A stretch of DNA of 64,000 bases from Bacillota bacterium (GCA_023460535.1 JAEWPV010000016.1:62001-126000); one strand, 5' to 3'; counted from the stretch's first letter, positions 43,227 through 53,260 are shown. The notes: generated from the sequence alone by a model not told the origin. Program-made: numbers and translations.

Positions 43227-43287
43227 GATATGTCCAAACGCGGCGTGAAGAATTCAAAAATAATCCATATCAATCTACGGGCTAATG

Positions 43288-43296
43288 TGGTATACT
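43288..43296 (+). promoter_or_regulatory. Extended -10 promoter of the lipoprotein-TCS operon
   Basis: TGG-TATACT at 43288-43296 forms an extended -10. The -35 (TATCAA, 43268-43273) is poor, which fits an extended -10 promoter. Confidence 0.45.
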
Positions 43297-43433
43297 GTTT
43301 TTTGTTTATAGACAATTCGCGGTTGGAGGGGTGCCCCGGTTTAATCCCTGCCACTGTGTGATACAAACGGGATTGCCGTTGCGCATTCACCGCTTTGCTG
43401 GGTGGATGCAGCTGTACGAAAGGGGGAACGCGC

Positions 43434-44819
43434 ATGAAGCTGCGCATTGCCGCGCTGCTGGTTGGCGTTTGTATGCTGTTAACCAGCTGTATGAGCCTTG
43501 CCCAGGGCACCGACAGCCTGATGCGTCCGCCGAAGCTTTCGGTAGAGCAGCAAAAGATATACGCGGCCCTTTCCGCCTCTGTTGGGGACAGCATTGTGCT
43601 GAAATACCCCGGGCAGGGCGAGCACCGCTCCGCGTTTGTGATGTATGACATCGACAACGACGGCGAGGAAGAGATTATTGTGTTCTACGCCTCCTCCCAG
43701 GGCGGCGACGTACGCATGAGCATATTGGAAAAGCAGGGGGAAGACTGGTTTTCCGTCTACGATTCGCTCGGGCTTGGTCCCGAAATTGACAGCATCTCCT
43801 TTCGGCACATCACCAAAAAGGATCAGGTGAACGTGGTGGTGTCGTACGAGGTGTTGTCTATTCAACAAAAGATTCTGGCGGTTTACACCTATAAAGATAA
43901 GCAGCTGATAGAGGATTTTGTGTGCGACTACACCAGCAGCCTGATTCAGGATTTTGACGGCGACGGGCTGGATGAGCTGTTTTTGCTTTATAATGCCGAG
44001 TTGGTCGTAGCAAAGGCGATGTATGTAGACACCGTGTACACCTACGGTCCGCCGACCGTTATGAGCGAGGTGGAGCTGAGCACCTCAATTAAGCAGTATG
44101 TTCAGATAATAGCGGAGCCGGAGTACGATTCCCCCGACACCGTCGCAATAGATGCACAGGACAAGCCGTCTTCCTATATCCTTTACATAGACGGCGTCAC
44201 GGCGGTTAAGGGCAACCATACCACCGAGCTGGTGCGATTGCAAAACAAGAGCCTTTCCAACCTGTTGGTCAATGACGACGGGGATCGCAACATCAACTGG
44301 CGCAGTGTGTCGCTGCTGACGCAGGACAGGAACAACGACGGCGTGATGGATGTGCCCGCCGGGGTAGCCATACCCGACTGGCCGACCGACTCCAAAGAGA
44401 GTATGATTACCCTGATAGAGTGGCACAACTTTATTGACGACGCCTATCTGCCCACAGGCCAGACCCTTGTAAGCCGTTCGTTCGGTTTTCTCATCGACTA
44501 CCCGGCAAGGTGGCGCAAGAACATTGCGGTAAAGCAAAGCGCAGACGGCTACGAGTGGCGGTTTTACCACTATGTAGAGCCGAAGAAAAACGCTAAAGAG
44601 AATGATAAGACCAGTACGATTGGCGACGAGCTGCTGCGTATTCGAGTTTATAACAACAACAACTTTTTTGACGAATACTCCTCGGAGGGGTATCGCGAGC
44701 TTGGCACGTGCGACGACTTTACCTACTACGCCTATATCCCCGAAACAGAGGGCAAAAACGAGCTGGTCATAACATATGATGAGCTTACAACATTATTTCA
44801 AATTGATAAAACCGTATAA
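43434..44819 (+). CDS. Lipoprotein with three DxDxDG Ca-binding-like loops
   Basis: 461 residues from ATG 43434 behind AGGGGGAA. The lipobox LLTSC predicts lipidation at Cys19 and anchoring to the outer face of the membrane. Three EF-hand/FG-GAP-like loops start at Asp72 (DIDNDG), Asp173 (DFDGDG) and Asp298 (DRNNDG), in a beta-rich body. The C-terminal 150 residues contain FLIDYPARWRKNIAV, reminiscent of PsbP/DUF-type lipoprotein domains. It lies 41 bases before a response regulator and kinase and probably forms an operon with them, perhaps as their sensor partner. Confidence 0.75.
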   Translation: MKLRIAALLVGVCMLLTSCMSLAQGTDSLMRPPKLSVEQQKIYAALSASVGDSIVLKYPGQGEHRSAFVMYDIDNDGEEEIIVFYASSQGGDVRMSILEKQGEDWFSVYDSLGLGPEIDSISFRHITKKDQVNVVVSYEVLSIQQKILAVYTYKDKQLIEDFVCDYTSSLIQDFDGDGLDELFLLYNAELVVAKAMYVDTVYTYGPPTVMSEVELSTSIKQYVQIIAEPEYDSPDTVAIDAQDKPSSYILYIDGVTAVKGNHTTELVRLQNKSLSNLLVNDDGDRNINWRSVSLLTQDRNNDGVMDVPAGVAIPDWPTDSKESMITLIEWHNFIDDAYLPTGQTLVSRSFGFLIDYPARWRKNIAVKQSADGYEWRFYHYVEPKKNAKENDKTSTIGDELLRIRVYNNNNFFDEYSSEGYRELGTCDDFTYYAYIPETEGKNELVITYDELTTLFQIDKTV

Positions 44820-44860
44820 CCCCGGCACAACGATTTGACGGCAGATGGGAGGAAACAGCC

Positions 44861-45559
44861 ATGAAACGAATCCTGGTGGTAGAGGACGAGGACGTAATAC
44901 GCGATTTTGTGGTCATTAACCTGCAACGGGCGGGCTATGATGTCGTGGATGTAAACAACGGCGAGTCGGCGCTTGAGGTGTTCGAGGCGGAAAACGGAAG
45001 CTTTGACGTGGTGCTGCTCGACGTCATGATGCCGGGCATCGACGGGTTTACCGTGTGCAAGCGCCTGCGCCAAAAAAGCACAACCGTGGGGATTATTATG
45101 CTTACGGCAAAAACCCAGGAGATGGACAAGGTGGGCGGACTGATGATTGGCGCCGACGACTATGTCACAAAGCCCTTCAGCCCCTCCGAGCTGGTGGCAA
45201 GGGTAGACGCCATTGCGCGCCGCGTGGGCATGGCGGCGGGTGCCGCAGCCGCCACGGTGGACGAGGTTCGGTCGGGCGCGTTTGTGCTGAACCTGAAAAG
45301 CCGCTCACTAACCAAGAACGGCACGCCGGTTGAGGTGACCCAGATGGAGTTCCAGATCATGGAGCTGTTTATGAAAAACCCCAACACCGCGATGGAGCGT
45401 CAGGAGATTCTTGCCAAGGTGTGGGGCGACGAATACTTTGGCGATGTTAAGATTGTGGATGTGAACATCCGCCGGCTGCGCATGAAGATTGAAGACGAGC
45501 CGTCCAGCCCTAAGCACATCCTTACGGTATGGGGCTACGGCTATAAGTGGACCGCTTAA
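44861..45559 (+). CDS. OmpR/PhoB-family response regulator
   Basis: 232 residues. The receiver domain has the acidic pair in VVEDED, phosphorylation site Asp54 in VLLDVMMPG, and the Thr and Lys switch residues in MLTAKT and VTKPF. The winged-helix output domain ends HILTVWGYGYKWTA. It is paired with the downstream histidine kinase. Confidence 0.95.
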   Translation: MKRILVVEDEDVIRDFVVINLQRAGYDVVDVNNGESALEVFEAENGSFDVVLLDVMMPGIDGFTVCKRLRQKSTTVGIIMLTAKTQEMDKVGGLMIGADDYVTKPFSPSELVARVDAIARRVGMAAGAAAATVDEVRSGAFVLNLKSRSLTKNGTPVEVTQMEFQIMELFMKNPNTAMERQEILAKVWGDEYFGDVKIVDVNIRRLRMKIEDEPSSPKHILTVWGYGYKWTA

Positions 45560-45606
45560 GCGCCTTAATTTTGTTAGACAAGGAAAAGGGGGGAGAATGA
45601 CAGAGG

Positions 45607-47025
45607 ATGAAAAGCATTACAAAGCGCTGGCTTTTTAACAACCTCGGAGTGATTCTCGCCATTCTTGTCGTGATCGAGATTTTGTTCGGCATCGGCATTC
45701 GCAGCTACTATTATGCCAGTGTGAAGCAGTCGCTTGACACCCAGGCGAACACGGTGCTTAATGTTCTGACCAAGGCGTCGGACTCCGTCGGGGTGGATGT
45801 GGACGCCGAGATTCGCAGCACGGTGGAAAACTTTGCACACAAGGGCCGAATGGAGCTGATGGCAATCAGCGCAAACGGAAAGGTCGCCATAACCTCCAGC
45901 GGCTTTCGCTCGGAGGACGACGTCACCATGCCCGATTACGAGCAGGCGGTGCGATCGCCTGCCCGCTACGGTACGTTTACCGGTGTGCTGCCGGGGGGCG
46001 AGCCGTTTATGGCGGTGACCGTGATGGTGCCCGACTCGGCAAGGTATTACCACGCGCTGCGTTATGTGGTCTCGCTCGAGCTTGTGAATGCACAGATTTT
46101 GATGATTGTGGCTATCTTAACCTTAATCGGTATTGCGATTATCTTTTTTGTGGTGTTTACCAGCTCCTATTTTATTAAGTCTATCGTTATCCCCGTCGGC
46201 GAGGTGGGCGCCACAGCCCGCAGAATTGCGGCGGGCGACTTTAACGTGCGCTTGAAAAAGAAGTACGACGACGAGATTGGCGAGCTGTGTGATATTATAA
46301 ACTATATGGCGGGCGAGCTTTCGGCGACCGAGCGGATAAAAAACGATTTTATCTCCTCGGTTTCGCACGAGCTGCGAACCCCGCTTACCGCCATTAAGGG
46401 ATGGGCGGAAACCTTAGAGGGCAGTACGCCCGATGAAACCCAGATGCGCGAAAAGGGTATGCGGGTTATAGTAAACGAGACCGAACGCCTTTCCGGCATG
46501 GTGGAGGAGTTGCTTGATTTTTCGCGCATGCAAAGCGGCAGGCTGACGCTTGCCAGCACAAAGCTTGATATTCTGGCCGAGCTTGGCGAGGCGGTGCTGA
46601 TGTTTACCCAGCGCGCGCAGCGCGAGGGCGTTTCTATCCGCTACATAGAGCCCGAAACGTTAAGCCCCGTAATCGGCGACCGCAACCGGCTAAGGCAGGT
46701 GTTTGTCAACATCATCGACAACGCGCTTAAGTATTCCGATAACGGCGGCACCGTTACCATAACGGCGCGGGAAAGCGCGCAGAAAAAAGAGATCTATATT
46801 ACCATCAGCGATACAGGCGCAGGCATCAGTGCCGAGGACCTGCCCAAGGTAAAAACTAAGTTTTATAAGGGTGCATCCTCCCGCCGCGGCTCGGGCATTG
46901 GGCTTGCGGTTGCGGATGAGATTGTAGCAATGCACGGCGGCAGCCTGACCATAGCAAGCGAAAAGGGCAGGGGAACCGCCGTTACCATCCTGCTGCCCGT
47001 TGCCAAAAACGGCGAGGCGGGCTAA
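45607..47025 (+). CDS. Membrane sensor histidine kinase
   Basis: 472 residues. TM1 is at about 10-32, an extracytoplasmic sensor region at 36-158, TM2 at about 162-192, then HAMP. The HisKA phospho-acceptor is His254 in SSVSHELRTPLTAIKGW. HATPase motifs are NIIDNALKYSDNGG, DTGAGIS and GSGIGLAVADEI. It autophosphorylates in response to an unknown extracellular or envelope signal and transfers to the regulator 47 bases upstream. ATG 45607 follows GGGGGAG by about 12 bases. Confidence 0.93.
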   Translation: MKSITKRWLFNNLGVILAILVVIEILFGIGIRSYYYASVKQSLDTQANTVLNVLTKASDSVGVDVDAEIRSTVENFAHKGRMELMAISANGKVAITSSGFRSEDDVTMPDYEQAVRSPARYGTFTGVLPGGEPFMAVTVMVPDSARYYHALRYVVSLELVNAQILMIVAILTLIGIAIIFFVVFTSSYFIKSIVIPVGEVGATARRIAAGDFNVRLKKKYDDEIGELCDIINYMAGELSATERIKNDFISSVSHELRTPLTAIKGWAETLEGSTPDETQMREKGMRVIVNETERLSGMVEELLDFSRMQSGRLTLASTKLDILAELGEAVLMFTQRAQREGVSIRYIEPETLSPVIGDRNRLRQVFVNIIDNALKYSDNGGTVTITARESAQKKEIYITISDTGAGISAEDLPKVKTKFYKGASSRRGSGIGLAVADEIVAMHGGSLTIASEKGRGTAVTILLPVAKNGEAG

Positions 47026-47085
47026 GCCTTTATTCGTTTGCCAACAAGACCCAATACCGGGAACCGAAAGGATACAACAGAGTTT

Positions 47086-48036
47086 ATGAGTAAACAACAA
47101 TGCGCTGCCAACAAGAAAACCACCATCGGCGGACAGGCACTGATCGAGGGCGTTATGATGCGGGGCGTTTCGCTTACCGCCATGGCAACCCGTCTGCCTA
47201 CCGGCGAGATTGACGTAGAGACCTGGCCCACCGAGAGTGAGAAAAAAGGCAAGTGGTTTCGCAAAACGCCGTTTATCCGGGGCATCTTTAACCTTGTGGA
47301 CTCCCTTCGCATGGGCTACAAGTGCCTGATGAAGTCTGCCGAAAAGGTGGGCTTTGAGGATGAGGAGCCGTCGAAATTTGAAAAGAAGCTGCAGGAGAAG
47401 CTGGGCGATAAGTTCATGGGCGTTGTCACCGGTTTTGCGGGCGTGCTTGCCGTGATACTGGCGGTGGGGCTGTTTATGCTGCTGCCGGTGTATCTGGTTA
47501 AGCTCGTCGAAAACCTGGCGGGCGACCTTGGCGGGTGGAAGACCGTCATTGAAGGCGTGGTAAAGATCGTTATCTTTGTCGCGTACCTTGCGGCAATCGG
47601 GAACATGAAGGACATCCAGCGTGTGTTTCAGTACCACGGCGGCGAGCACAAGAGCATTGCGTGCTACGAGGCGGGTGCGGAACTGACGGTGGAAAACGCA
47701 AGGGGCTTTACCCGGTTTCATCCCCGCTGCGGCACCAGCTTTTTGCTGATTGTGCTCATCATCAGCATCATCGTGTTTTCGGTGCTGCCTTGGGGCAACG
47801 GTCTGCTGCGCGTGGTGTATAAGCTTGCGCTGATGCCCGTTGTCATCGGCATTGCATACGAAATTATTAAGCTTGCCGGACGGCACTGCGAGAACATCAT
47901 TATGCGCGTCATCTCGGCCCCCGGGCTTTGGCTGCAACGGCTGACCACACGCGAGCCGGACGACAGCCAGCTGGAGGTTGCGCTTGCCTCCTTAAAGGCG
48001 GTGCTGCCGCAGGTGGGTGAGGATGATAACTGGTAA
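47086..48036 (+). CDS. DUF1385 family membrane protein
   Basis: 316 residues from ATG 47086 behind GAAAGG. The family signature TTIGGQALIEGVMMRG opens the protein, and FQYHGGEHKSIACYEAG followed by RFHPRCGTSFLL is in the middle. About four membrane segments (near 115-140, 160-185, 225-250 and 255-275). Function unknown; in Firmicutes this gene usually sits next to prmC/prfA, as it does here with prmC. Confidence 0.92.
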   Translation: MSKQQCAANKKTTIGGQALIEGVMMRGVSLTAMATRLPTGEIDVETWPTESEKKGKWFRKTPFIRGIFNLVDSLRMGYKCLMKSAEKVGFEDEEPSKFEKKLQEKLGDKFMGVVTGFAGVLAVILAVGLFMLLPVYLVKLVENLAGDLGGWKTVIEGVVKIVIFVAYLAAIGNMKDIQRVFQYHGGEHKSIACYEAGAELTVENARGFTRFHPRCGTSFLLIVLIISIIVFSVLPWGNGLLRVVYKLALMPVVIGIAYEIIKLAGRHCENIIMRVISAPGLWLQRLTTREPDDSQLEVALASLKAVLPQVGEDDNW

Positions 48037-48149
48037 GTCTTAATTCATCCTTATTCGCATGTTCCATATTCCTCGGCAATGCCGAACCGTAGTTTTTATG
48101 ATGTTTGGTGCCTTTGGGGCACCCGGCGTAACAAAGGAATGTTATAGTA

Positions 48150-49010
48150 ATGACGACAAAAAGGACAATTGAAAGCGTAAAAAAGGAGTTTGCCGCCGCG
48201 GGAATAGAAAACCCGCAGCGTGAAGCGCGCTTTTTGGTGGAGGGGATCTGCCGCGTATTGCGCGGGGGGATGTTCCTGCACAGTGATATGCTGCTTACCG
48301 ATTCCGAGCAGGAGCAGATTGAGCACGCGGTACAAAAGCGGCTGGTTGGCTGGCCGCTGCAATACCTGATAGGCGAGTGGGAGTTTTACGGCTACCCCGT
48401 TTATGTGGGCGAGGGCGTGCTGATTCCCCGCCCCGAAACCGAGCTGCTGGTGGAACAGACGCTTAACATACTTCGCGACATGCAAAAGGAAAGCCCCGTG
48501 GTTGCCGACCTGTGCAGCGGCAGCGGGTGTATCGCCATCGCCGTTGGACGCGAGTACCCCGGCGTACGGGTTACGGCGGTGGAAAAGTATGAAGACGCGT
48601 ATGGATATTTGGAGCGTAACATAGCAAGAAACGGCGCGGAGAACGTACTGCCCGTAAAGGCAGACGTGCTGGGGCCGCTTTGCCAAAGCCTTGCCGGCAC
48701 ATTTGACGTGATTGTAAGCAACCCGCCCTATATAAAAACCGAAGACATGAAAACGCTGCAGAGCGAGGTGCGGTTTGAGCCGTCCGAGGCTCTGGACGGC
48801 AGGCAGGACGGGCTGCATTTTTACCGGGAGATTACAAAGCGGTGGAAAACCTGCCTTGTGCCCGGCGGTACACTGCTCTATGAGATTGGATTAAACCAGG
48901 GCGAGGACGTCGCCGCGATTCTGCGGGAGAACGGCTTTGCCGATGTACAGATAAAGCAGGATTACAACAAGCTGGACCGCATGGTGTGCGGCAGGATGAA
49001 CTGTCCGTAA
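48150..49010 (+). CDS. prmC: Peptide chain release factor glutamine N5-methyltransferase
   Basis: 286 residues, HemK/PrmC. The N-terminal helical domain recognises release factors. The catalytic domain has VADLCSGSGCIAIAV and the diagnostic VSNPPYIK that binds the target Gln of the GGQ loop. prfA, its frequent neighbour, is not present; recA follows instead. Confidence 0.94.
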   Translation: MTTKRTIESVKKEFAAAGIENPQREARFLVEGICRVLRGGMFLHSDMLLTDSEQEQIEHAVQKRLVGWPLQYLIGEWEFYGYPVYVGEGVLIPRPETELLVEQTLNILRDMQKESPVVADLCSGSGCIAIAVGREYPGVRVTAVEKYEDAYGYLERNIARNGAENVLPVKADVLGPLCQSLAGTFDVIVSNPPYIKTEDMKTLQSEVRFEPSEALDGRQDGLHFYREITKRWKTCLVPGGTLLYEIGLNQGEDVAAILRENGFADVQIKQDYNKLDRMVCGRMNCP

Positions 49011-49140
49011 TATGGTACAGTGTGTATGGTATAGTATATACAACGGGACCGGGTTTCTAGCAGCAGGGTAAGAATTTAATCAAGTGCGCAGGGCAATTGC
49101 AAACGGTCTTGCGTGGGGCATAACGGGAGGAGAACGGACA

Positions 49141-50211
49141 ATGGACAAGAAAAAGGCCTTGGACACGGCACTGGCGCAAATTGAAAAGCAGTTTGGTAAG
49201 GGCGCGGTGATGAAGCTGGGGGAAAACTCGTCGCTTAACGTCGAGGCAATCTCCACCGGCTCTATTTCGCTTGACCTTGCGCTGGGCATTGGCGGTGTGC
49301 CGCGCGGGCGCATCGTAGAGATTTACGGGCCCGAAAGCTCGGGTAAAACCACGGTTGCCCTGCACATTATAGCCGAGGCGCAGAAGGCGGGCGGCGACGT
49401 TGCGTTTATCGACGTTGAGCATGCGCTGGACCCGATTTACGCCAGAGCATTGGGTGTGGATATAGACGCGCTGTTGGTTTCGCAGCCCGACACCGGAGAG
49501 CAGGCACTGGAGATTGCCGAGGCGTTGGTGCGCTCCGGTGCCATTGATGTTATCGTCATCGACTCGGTGGCGGCGATGGTTCCCCGCGCGGAGATTGAGG
49601 GCGAGATGGGCGACTCCCATGTGGGTTTGCAGGCGCGCCTGATGTCGCAGGCGCTGCGTAAGCTGACGGGTGTTATCTCCAAATCCAACTGCGTTGCGAT
49701 ATTTATCAATCAGCTGCGTGAAAAGGTGGGCATTGCCTACGGCAACCCCGAGGTTACCCCCGGCGGGCGCGCGCTGAAGTTCTACTCGTCGGTGCGTATT
49801 GACATTCGCAAGGGCGAAGCGATTAAGAACGGCACCGAGGTAATCGGCAACCGCACCCGCGCCAAGGTGGTTAAGAACAAGGTTGCGCCGCCGTTTAAAG
49901 AGGCAGAGTTTGACATCATGTACGGCACCGGCATCTCCAGCGAGGGCGAGATTTTAGACCTTGCCGTGAAGCTGGATATTATACAGAAAAGCGGCGCATG
50001 GTTTAACATGGGCGAAACAAGGCTTGGTCAGGGGCGCGATAACGTAAAGGTATACCTAAAGGAAAACCCCGCGCTGCTTGAAGACCTTAACCGCCAGATA
50101 CGTGAGAATGCGGACAAGCTGGTTATGTCCCGCGCCTCGAAGTTTGATAAAAAGGTGAAAACCAAGGCGTCGGCGTCTTTGGCAAAGGATGACGACGAGG
50201 ACGAAGAGTAA
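49141..50211 (+). CDS. recA: Recombinase RecA
   Basis: 356 residues from ATG 49141 behind GGGAGGAG. The Walker A is GPESSGKTT, the catalytic Glu region follows FIDVEHALD, and loop 2 is around ITGVISKSNCVAIFINQLRE. It forms ATP-dependent filaments on ssDNA for homologous recombination and SOS induction. I could not find a clear LexA/DinR box in the 130 bases upstream. Confidence 0.98.
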   Translation: MDKKKALDTALAQIEKQFGKGAVMKLGENSSLNVEAISTGSISLDLALGIGGVPRGRIVEIYGPESSGKTTVALHIIAEAQKAGGDVAFIDVEHALDPIYARALGVDIDALLVSQPDTGEQALEIAEALVRSGAIDVIVIDSVAAMVPRAEIEGEMGDSHVGLQARLMSQALRKLTGVISKSNCVAIFINQLREKVGIAYGNPEVTPGGRALKFYSSVRIDIRKGEAIKNGTEVIGNRTRAKVVKNKVAPPFKEAEFDIMYGTGISSEGEILDLAVKLDIIQKSGAWFNMGETRLGQGRDNVKVYLKENPALLEDLNRQIRENADKLVMSRASKFDKKVKTKASASLAKDDDEDEE

Positions 50212-50264
50212 ACAGTAGCGTGTAAGCGACAGAATCATAGCCACTTGACAGGCGGTGAGTACGC

Positions 50265-50897
50265 ATGCGGATTACCGCTGTAAACAAAACAAAAAAGGGT
50301 CGCTTTGCGGTGTATGTGGACGGGTCGTTTGTGTTCTCGGTGGACGCAGAGACTCTGCTGACGCACCGCATTGCGCCGAATACCGATACCGACCCACAAA
50401 CGCTGGAGCAGGTAAGGCTTAGCAGCGAGGAGCGTGCACAAAAAGAACGCGCACTCAAGTTGCTCTCGCACAAAAGCTATACCAAACGCGCGCTTGCGGA
50501 TAAGCTCGCCCGTGAAGGCGACGAGGAAACGGCGGAAAAAATCGCCGACCGCATGGAGGAGCTTGGGCTGATAAACGACGAGGACTACGCAAAAAGGCTG
50601 TGCGCCGACCTGTTTCATGTCAAAGGCTACGGTGCCCGCCGGGTGCTGTTTGAACTGACCAAAAGAGGCATAGACCGCGAGCTTGCCGAGGAGACTGTCG
50701 CGGAACATGCCCCCGAGGGGGAGGACACCTTAGACAGTCTAGAAGCGTTAATCCTTCGCAAGTACGCCCGCAATCTTGGCGACCGCAAGGGCATAGACAA
50801 AACGGTGCGTGCTCTGGCAAGGCTGGGCTACGACTACGACGACATCCGCGCGGCACTTTCGCGCTGCGCCGAACAGGACGAGGCATACGACGGATAA
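50265..50897 (+). CDS. recX: Regulatory protein RecX
   Basis: 210 residues with the three-helix tandem repeats of RecX: ERALKLLSHKSYTKRALADK, LGLINDEDYAKRLCADLF and GYGARRVLFELTKRGIDREL. It modulates RecA filaments. It starts at ATG 50265 with GGCGG upstream, 53 bases after recA, in the common recA-recX order. Confidence 0.93.
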   Translation: MRITAVNKTKKGRFAVYVDGSFVFSVDAETLLTHRIAPNTDTDPQTLEQVRLSSEERAQKERALKLLSHKSYTKRALADKLAREGDEETAEKIADRMEELGLINDEDYAKRLCADLFHVKGYGARRVLFELTKRGIDRELAEETVAEHAPEGEDTLDSLEALILRKYARNLGDRKGIDKTVRALARLGYDYDDIRAALSRCAEQDEAYDG

Positions 50898-50927
50898 TCG
50901 ATTTCGGAAAGGAACACGGCAATTACA

Positions 50928-52259
50928 ATGAGTACAAGAGTGGGAATGGTTTCGCTCGGCTGCCCCAAGAATCAGGTGGACGCCGAGATTTTACTTGCAA
51001 ACTTTAAAAAGGCGGGGTTTGAGATTACGGCGGACGCAGGGCTTGCGGACGTGGTGGTGGTAAACACCTGCGGCTTTATCGAGGACGCGAAGAAAGAATC
51101 GATAGAGAATATCTTAGAATTTTGCACCCTAAAAAACGAGGGGAGCATAAAATGCGTGGCGGTTACCGGCTGCCTTGCCGAGCGCTACCGCGACGAGGTC
51201 GCCGCCGAGATCCCCGAGGCGGACGTGATTCTTGGCATTGGCGCAAACGCAGACCTTGTGCAGGCGGTGCAGACGGTACTAGACGGCAACAGCGACAAGG
51301 TAACGAGCTTCCCCAACCGCTGCGACCTGCCGCTGGAGGGCGCGCGTATTCTAACAACGCTGCCCTTTTTTGCATACCTGAAGGTTGCCGAGGGGTGCGA
51401 CAACTGCTGCTCGTACTGCGCGATTCCCGCCATACGCGGACCGTTTCGCAGCCGCGAGATGGAGCGTGTGGTAAGCGAGGCAAGGCGCCTTGCCCAAAGC
51501 GGCGTGACCGAGCTTGTGCTGGTGGCGCAGGATACCACCCGCTACGGCGAGGATCTGTACGGAACATCCGCGCTGCCGAGGCTGCTGGATGAGCTGAACG
51601 CTATCGAGGGTCTGCGCTGGATTCGCGTGCTGTACTGCTACCCCGAGCGGATTACCGACGAGCTTATCGATTCGATTGCCCGAAACGACAAGGTGGTAAA
51701 GTACCTTGATATCCCCATCCAGCACTGCAACGAAGAGGTACTTCGTGCCATGCGCCGTGTTGGCAACCGCAAGACACTCGAGACGCTGGTTAAAAAGCTG
51801 CGGGAGCGCATCCCCGGCATTACGCTTCGCACCACGCTGATAGCGGGTTTTCCCGGCGAGACAAAACCCCAGTTCGCCGAGCTGTGCCAGTTTGTAAAGG
51901 ATATGAAGTTTGACCATCTGGGCTGCTTTGCTTACTCGCAGGAGGAAGGAACCCCCGCCGCCGAGATGCCGGGGCAGCTGGACGCACACGAAAAGCGCCG
52001 CCGTGCGGAGATTATTATGACCGAGCAGTCGGTTATCAATGAGCGCCGCAACCAAAAGATGGTGGGCAAAGCCGTAGAGGCGGTGGTGGAGGGCTTTGAC
52101 CGCTACGCCGAGTGTCACTTTGGGCGCACGGCTGCCGACGCTCCCGACATCGACGGCAAGCTGTTCTTTGCCGCCCCCGCGGGGACGGCGGTTGGCAGCT
52201 ATGTGACGGTGCGGATAGAGGACGTGCTGGACTACGACCTCATCGGTACGATGGAATAA
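50928..52259 (+). CDS. rimO: Ribosomal protein S12 methylthiotransferase
   Basis: 443 residues. The UPF0004 domain carries three cluster Cys (GCPKNQVD, NTCGFIEDAK, TGCLAERY). The radical SAM motif is CDNCCSYCAIP. A C-terminal TRAM domain (about 375-440) ends the protein. RimO is favoured over MiaB by the N-terminal VSLGCPKNQVDAE. It methylthiolates Asp88 of S12. ATG 50928 follows GGAAAGGA. Confidence 0.95.
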   Translation: MSTRVGMVSLGCPKNQVDAEILLANFKKAGFEITADAGLADVVVVNTCGFIEDAKKESIENILEFCTLKNEGSIKCVAVTGCLAERYRDEVAAEIPEADVILGIGANADLVQAVQTVLDGNSDKVTSFPNRCDLPLEGARILTTLPFFAYLKVAEGCDNCCSYCAIPAIRGPFRSREMERVVSEARRLAQSGVTELVLVAQDTTRYGEDLYGTSALPRLLDELNAIEGLRWIRVLYCYPERITDELIDSIARNDKVVKYLDIPIQHCNEEVLRAMRRVGNRKTLETLVKKLRERIPGITLRTTLIAGFPGETKPQFAELCQFVKDMKFDHLGCFAYSQEEGTPAAEMPGQLDAHEKRRRAEIIMTEQSVINERRNQKMVGKAVEAVVEGFDRYAECHFGRTAADAPDIDGKLFFAAPAGTAVGSYVTVRIEDVLDYDLIGTME

Positions 52260-52313
52260 TACAATCTGTACCGCTGCGGGATATGCAAACATGTTACTTT
52301 GGAGGAACGGGCT

Positions 52314-52886
52314 ATGAAGCTGAACACACCCAACAAACTCACCCTGTTGCGCATTCTGCTGGTGCCGACCTACATGGTCTTTTTGCTCGTGGATGCGATT
52401 CCAAACCACTACCTGTGGGCGGCGGCCTTATTCTGCATTGCCTCGGTAACCGACTTTTTGGACGGACACCTTGCGCGCAAGCATGGGCTGGTTACAAACT
52501 TCGGCAAGTTTCTTGACCCCCTTGCCGATAAGATGCTGATAACGGCGGCACTCATTTGCTTTGTGGAGCTTGGCTTTATAGGCAGTGCCGTTACGGTGGT
52601 TATTATTACCCGCGAGTTTATGGTTACCTCGCTGCGGCTGATTGCAGCCGGCGACGGCAATGTCATAGCGGCGGGGCTGCTGGGCAAGATTAAGACGGTT
52701 ATGCAGATTTTTGCGGTGGTGTTTATAATGCTGCTGCACGCACTGATGGATTTGGGCGCACTGGGCGAGACGTTTGCGCATAGAATGATAACGGAACCCC
52801 TAATGTGGGTGGTTGCCGCCATTACCGTCATTTCCGGTTTTCAGTACATCTGGGCAAACCGCTCCAGCATTCATCCCGAAAAATAG
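52314..52886 (+). CDS. pgsA: CDP-diacylglycerol-glycerol-3-phosphate phosphatidyltransferase
   Basis: 190 residues from ATG 52314 behind GGAGGAACG. The CDP-alcohol phosphotransferase motif is complete (DFLDGHLARKHG, then GKFLDPLADK). Several membrane helices follow. It makes phosphatidylglycerophosphate. The N-terminus LNTPNKLTLLRILLVP is typical of PgsA. Confidence 0.94.
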   Translation: MKLNTPNKLTLLRILLVPTYMVFLLVDAIPNHYLWAAALFCIASVTDFLDGHLARKHGLVTNFGKFLDPLADKMLITAALICFVELGFIGSAVTVVIITREFMVTSLRLIAAGDGNVIAAGLLGKIKTVMQIFAVVFIMLLHALMDLGALGETFAHRMITEPLMWVVAAITVISGFQYIWANRSSIHPEK

Positions 52887-52959
52887 CTTGCAACAGGTGC
52901 GCCGTTATGGTATATCTATACTGTAGCAGTGCCGGGATGCACTTTTTATATCGTTTATA

Positions 52960-53260
52960 TTGATTACAGGCGTAAGGCTTGGCGTTTGCCCGGCCGAACA
53001 AGCAAAACAAGTACCCGTGAAAAGCGGCTACAGAGAACGACTGCCATAGGCTGAAAGCGGTCGTGCCAAGCGCCACGGAGAAATGCCTTTGCCAGTGCCC
53101 CGACGGGGAACCGCGCATGCGCGCGCAGTATCCGACGGCGTGGTGTCCCGCGTTAAGGGACGTATGGTTTTCACGAAACTAGTGAGTGATAAATCGGAGT
53201 GGAACCGCGGCTTAGCCGCCTCCGTTGTCTTTTCAGGCAGCAGGGGCGGTTTTATTATGG
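52960..53260 (+). promoter_or_regulatory. T-box riboswitch, Cys-specific
   Basis: The T-box sequence GAGTGGAACCGCGG is at 53197-53210; its TGGA bulge fits the U discriminator of tRNA-Cys. In Stem I a lower helix GCAAA 53002-53006/TTTGC 53088-53092 and an upper helix CCGTG 53015-53019/CACGG 53074-53078 enclose a specifier loop with AGTA at 53010-53013 opposite TGC (Cys) at 53084-53086. AGAGA at 53032-53036 fits the distal AG bulge. A terminator with CCGCCTC around 53217 pairing to GGGGCGG, then TTTTATT, precedes cysE. Uncharged tRNA-Cys should turn on cysE and cysS. The 5' boundary is approximate. Confidence 0.88.

Noticed and set aside
49011..49140. LexA/DinR box in front of recA
   Set aside because: No CGAAC-N4-GTTCG-like sequence was found in this interval.
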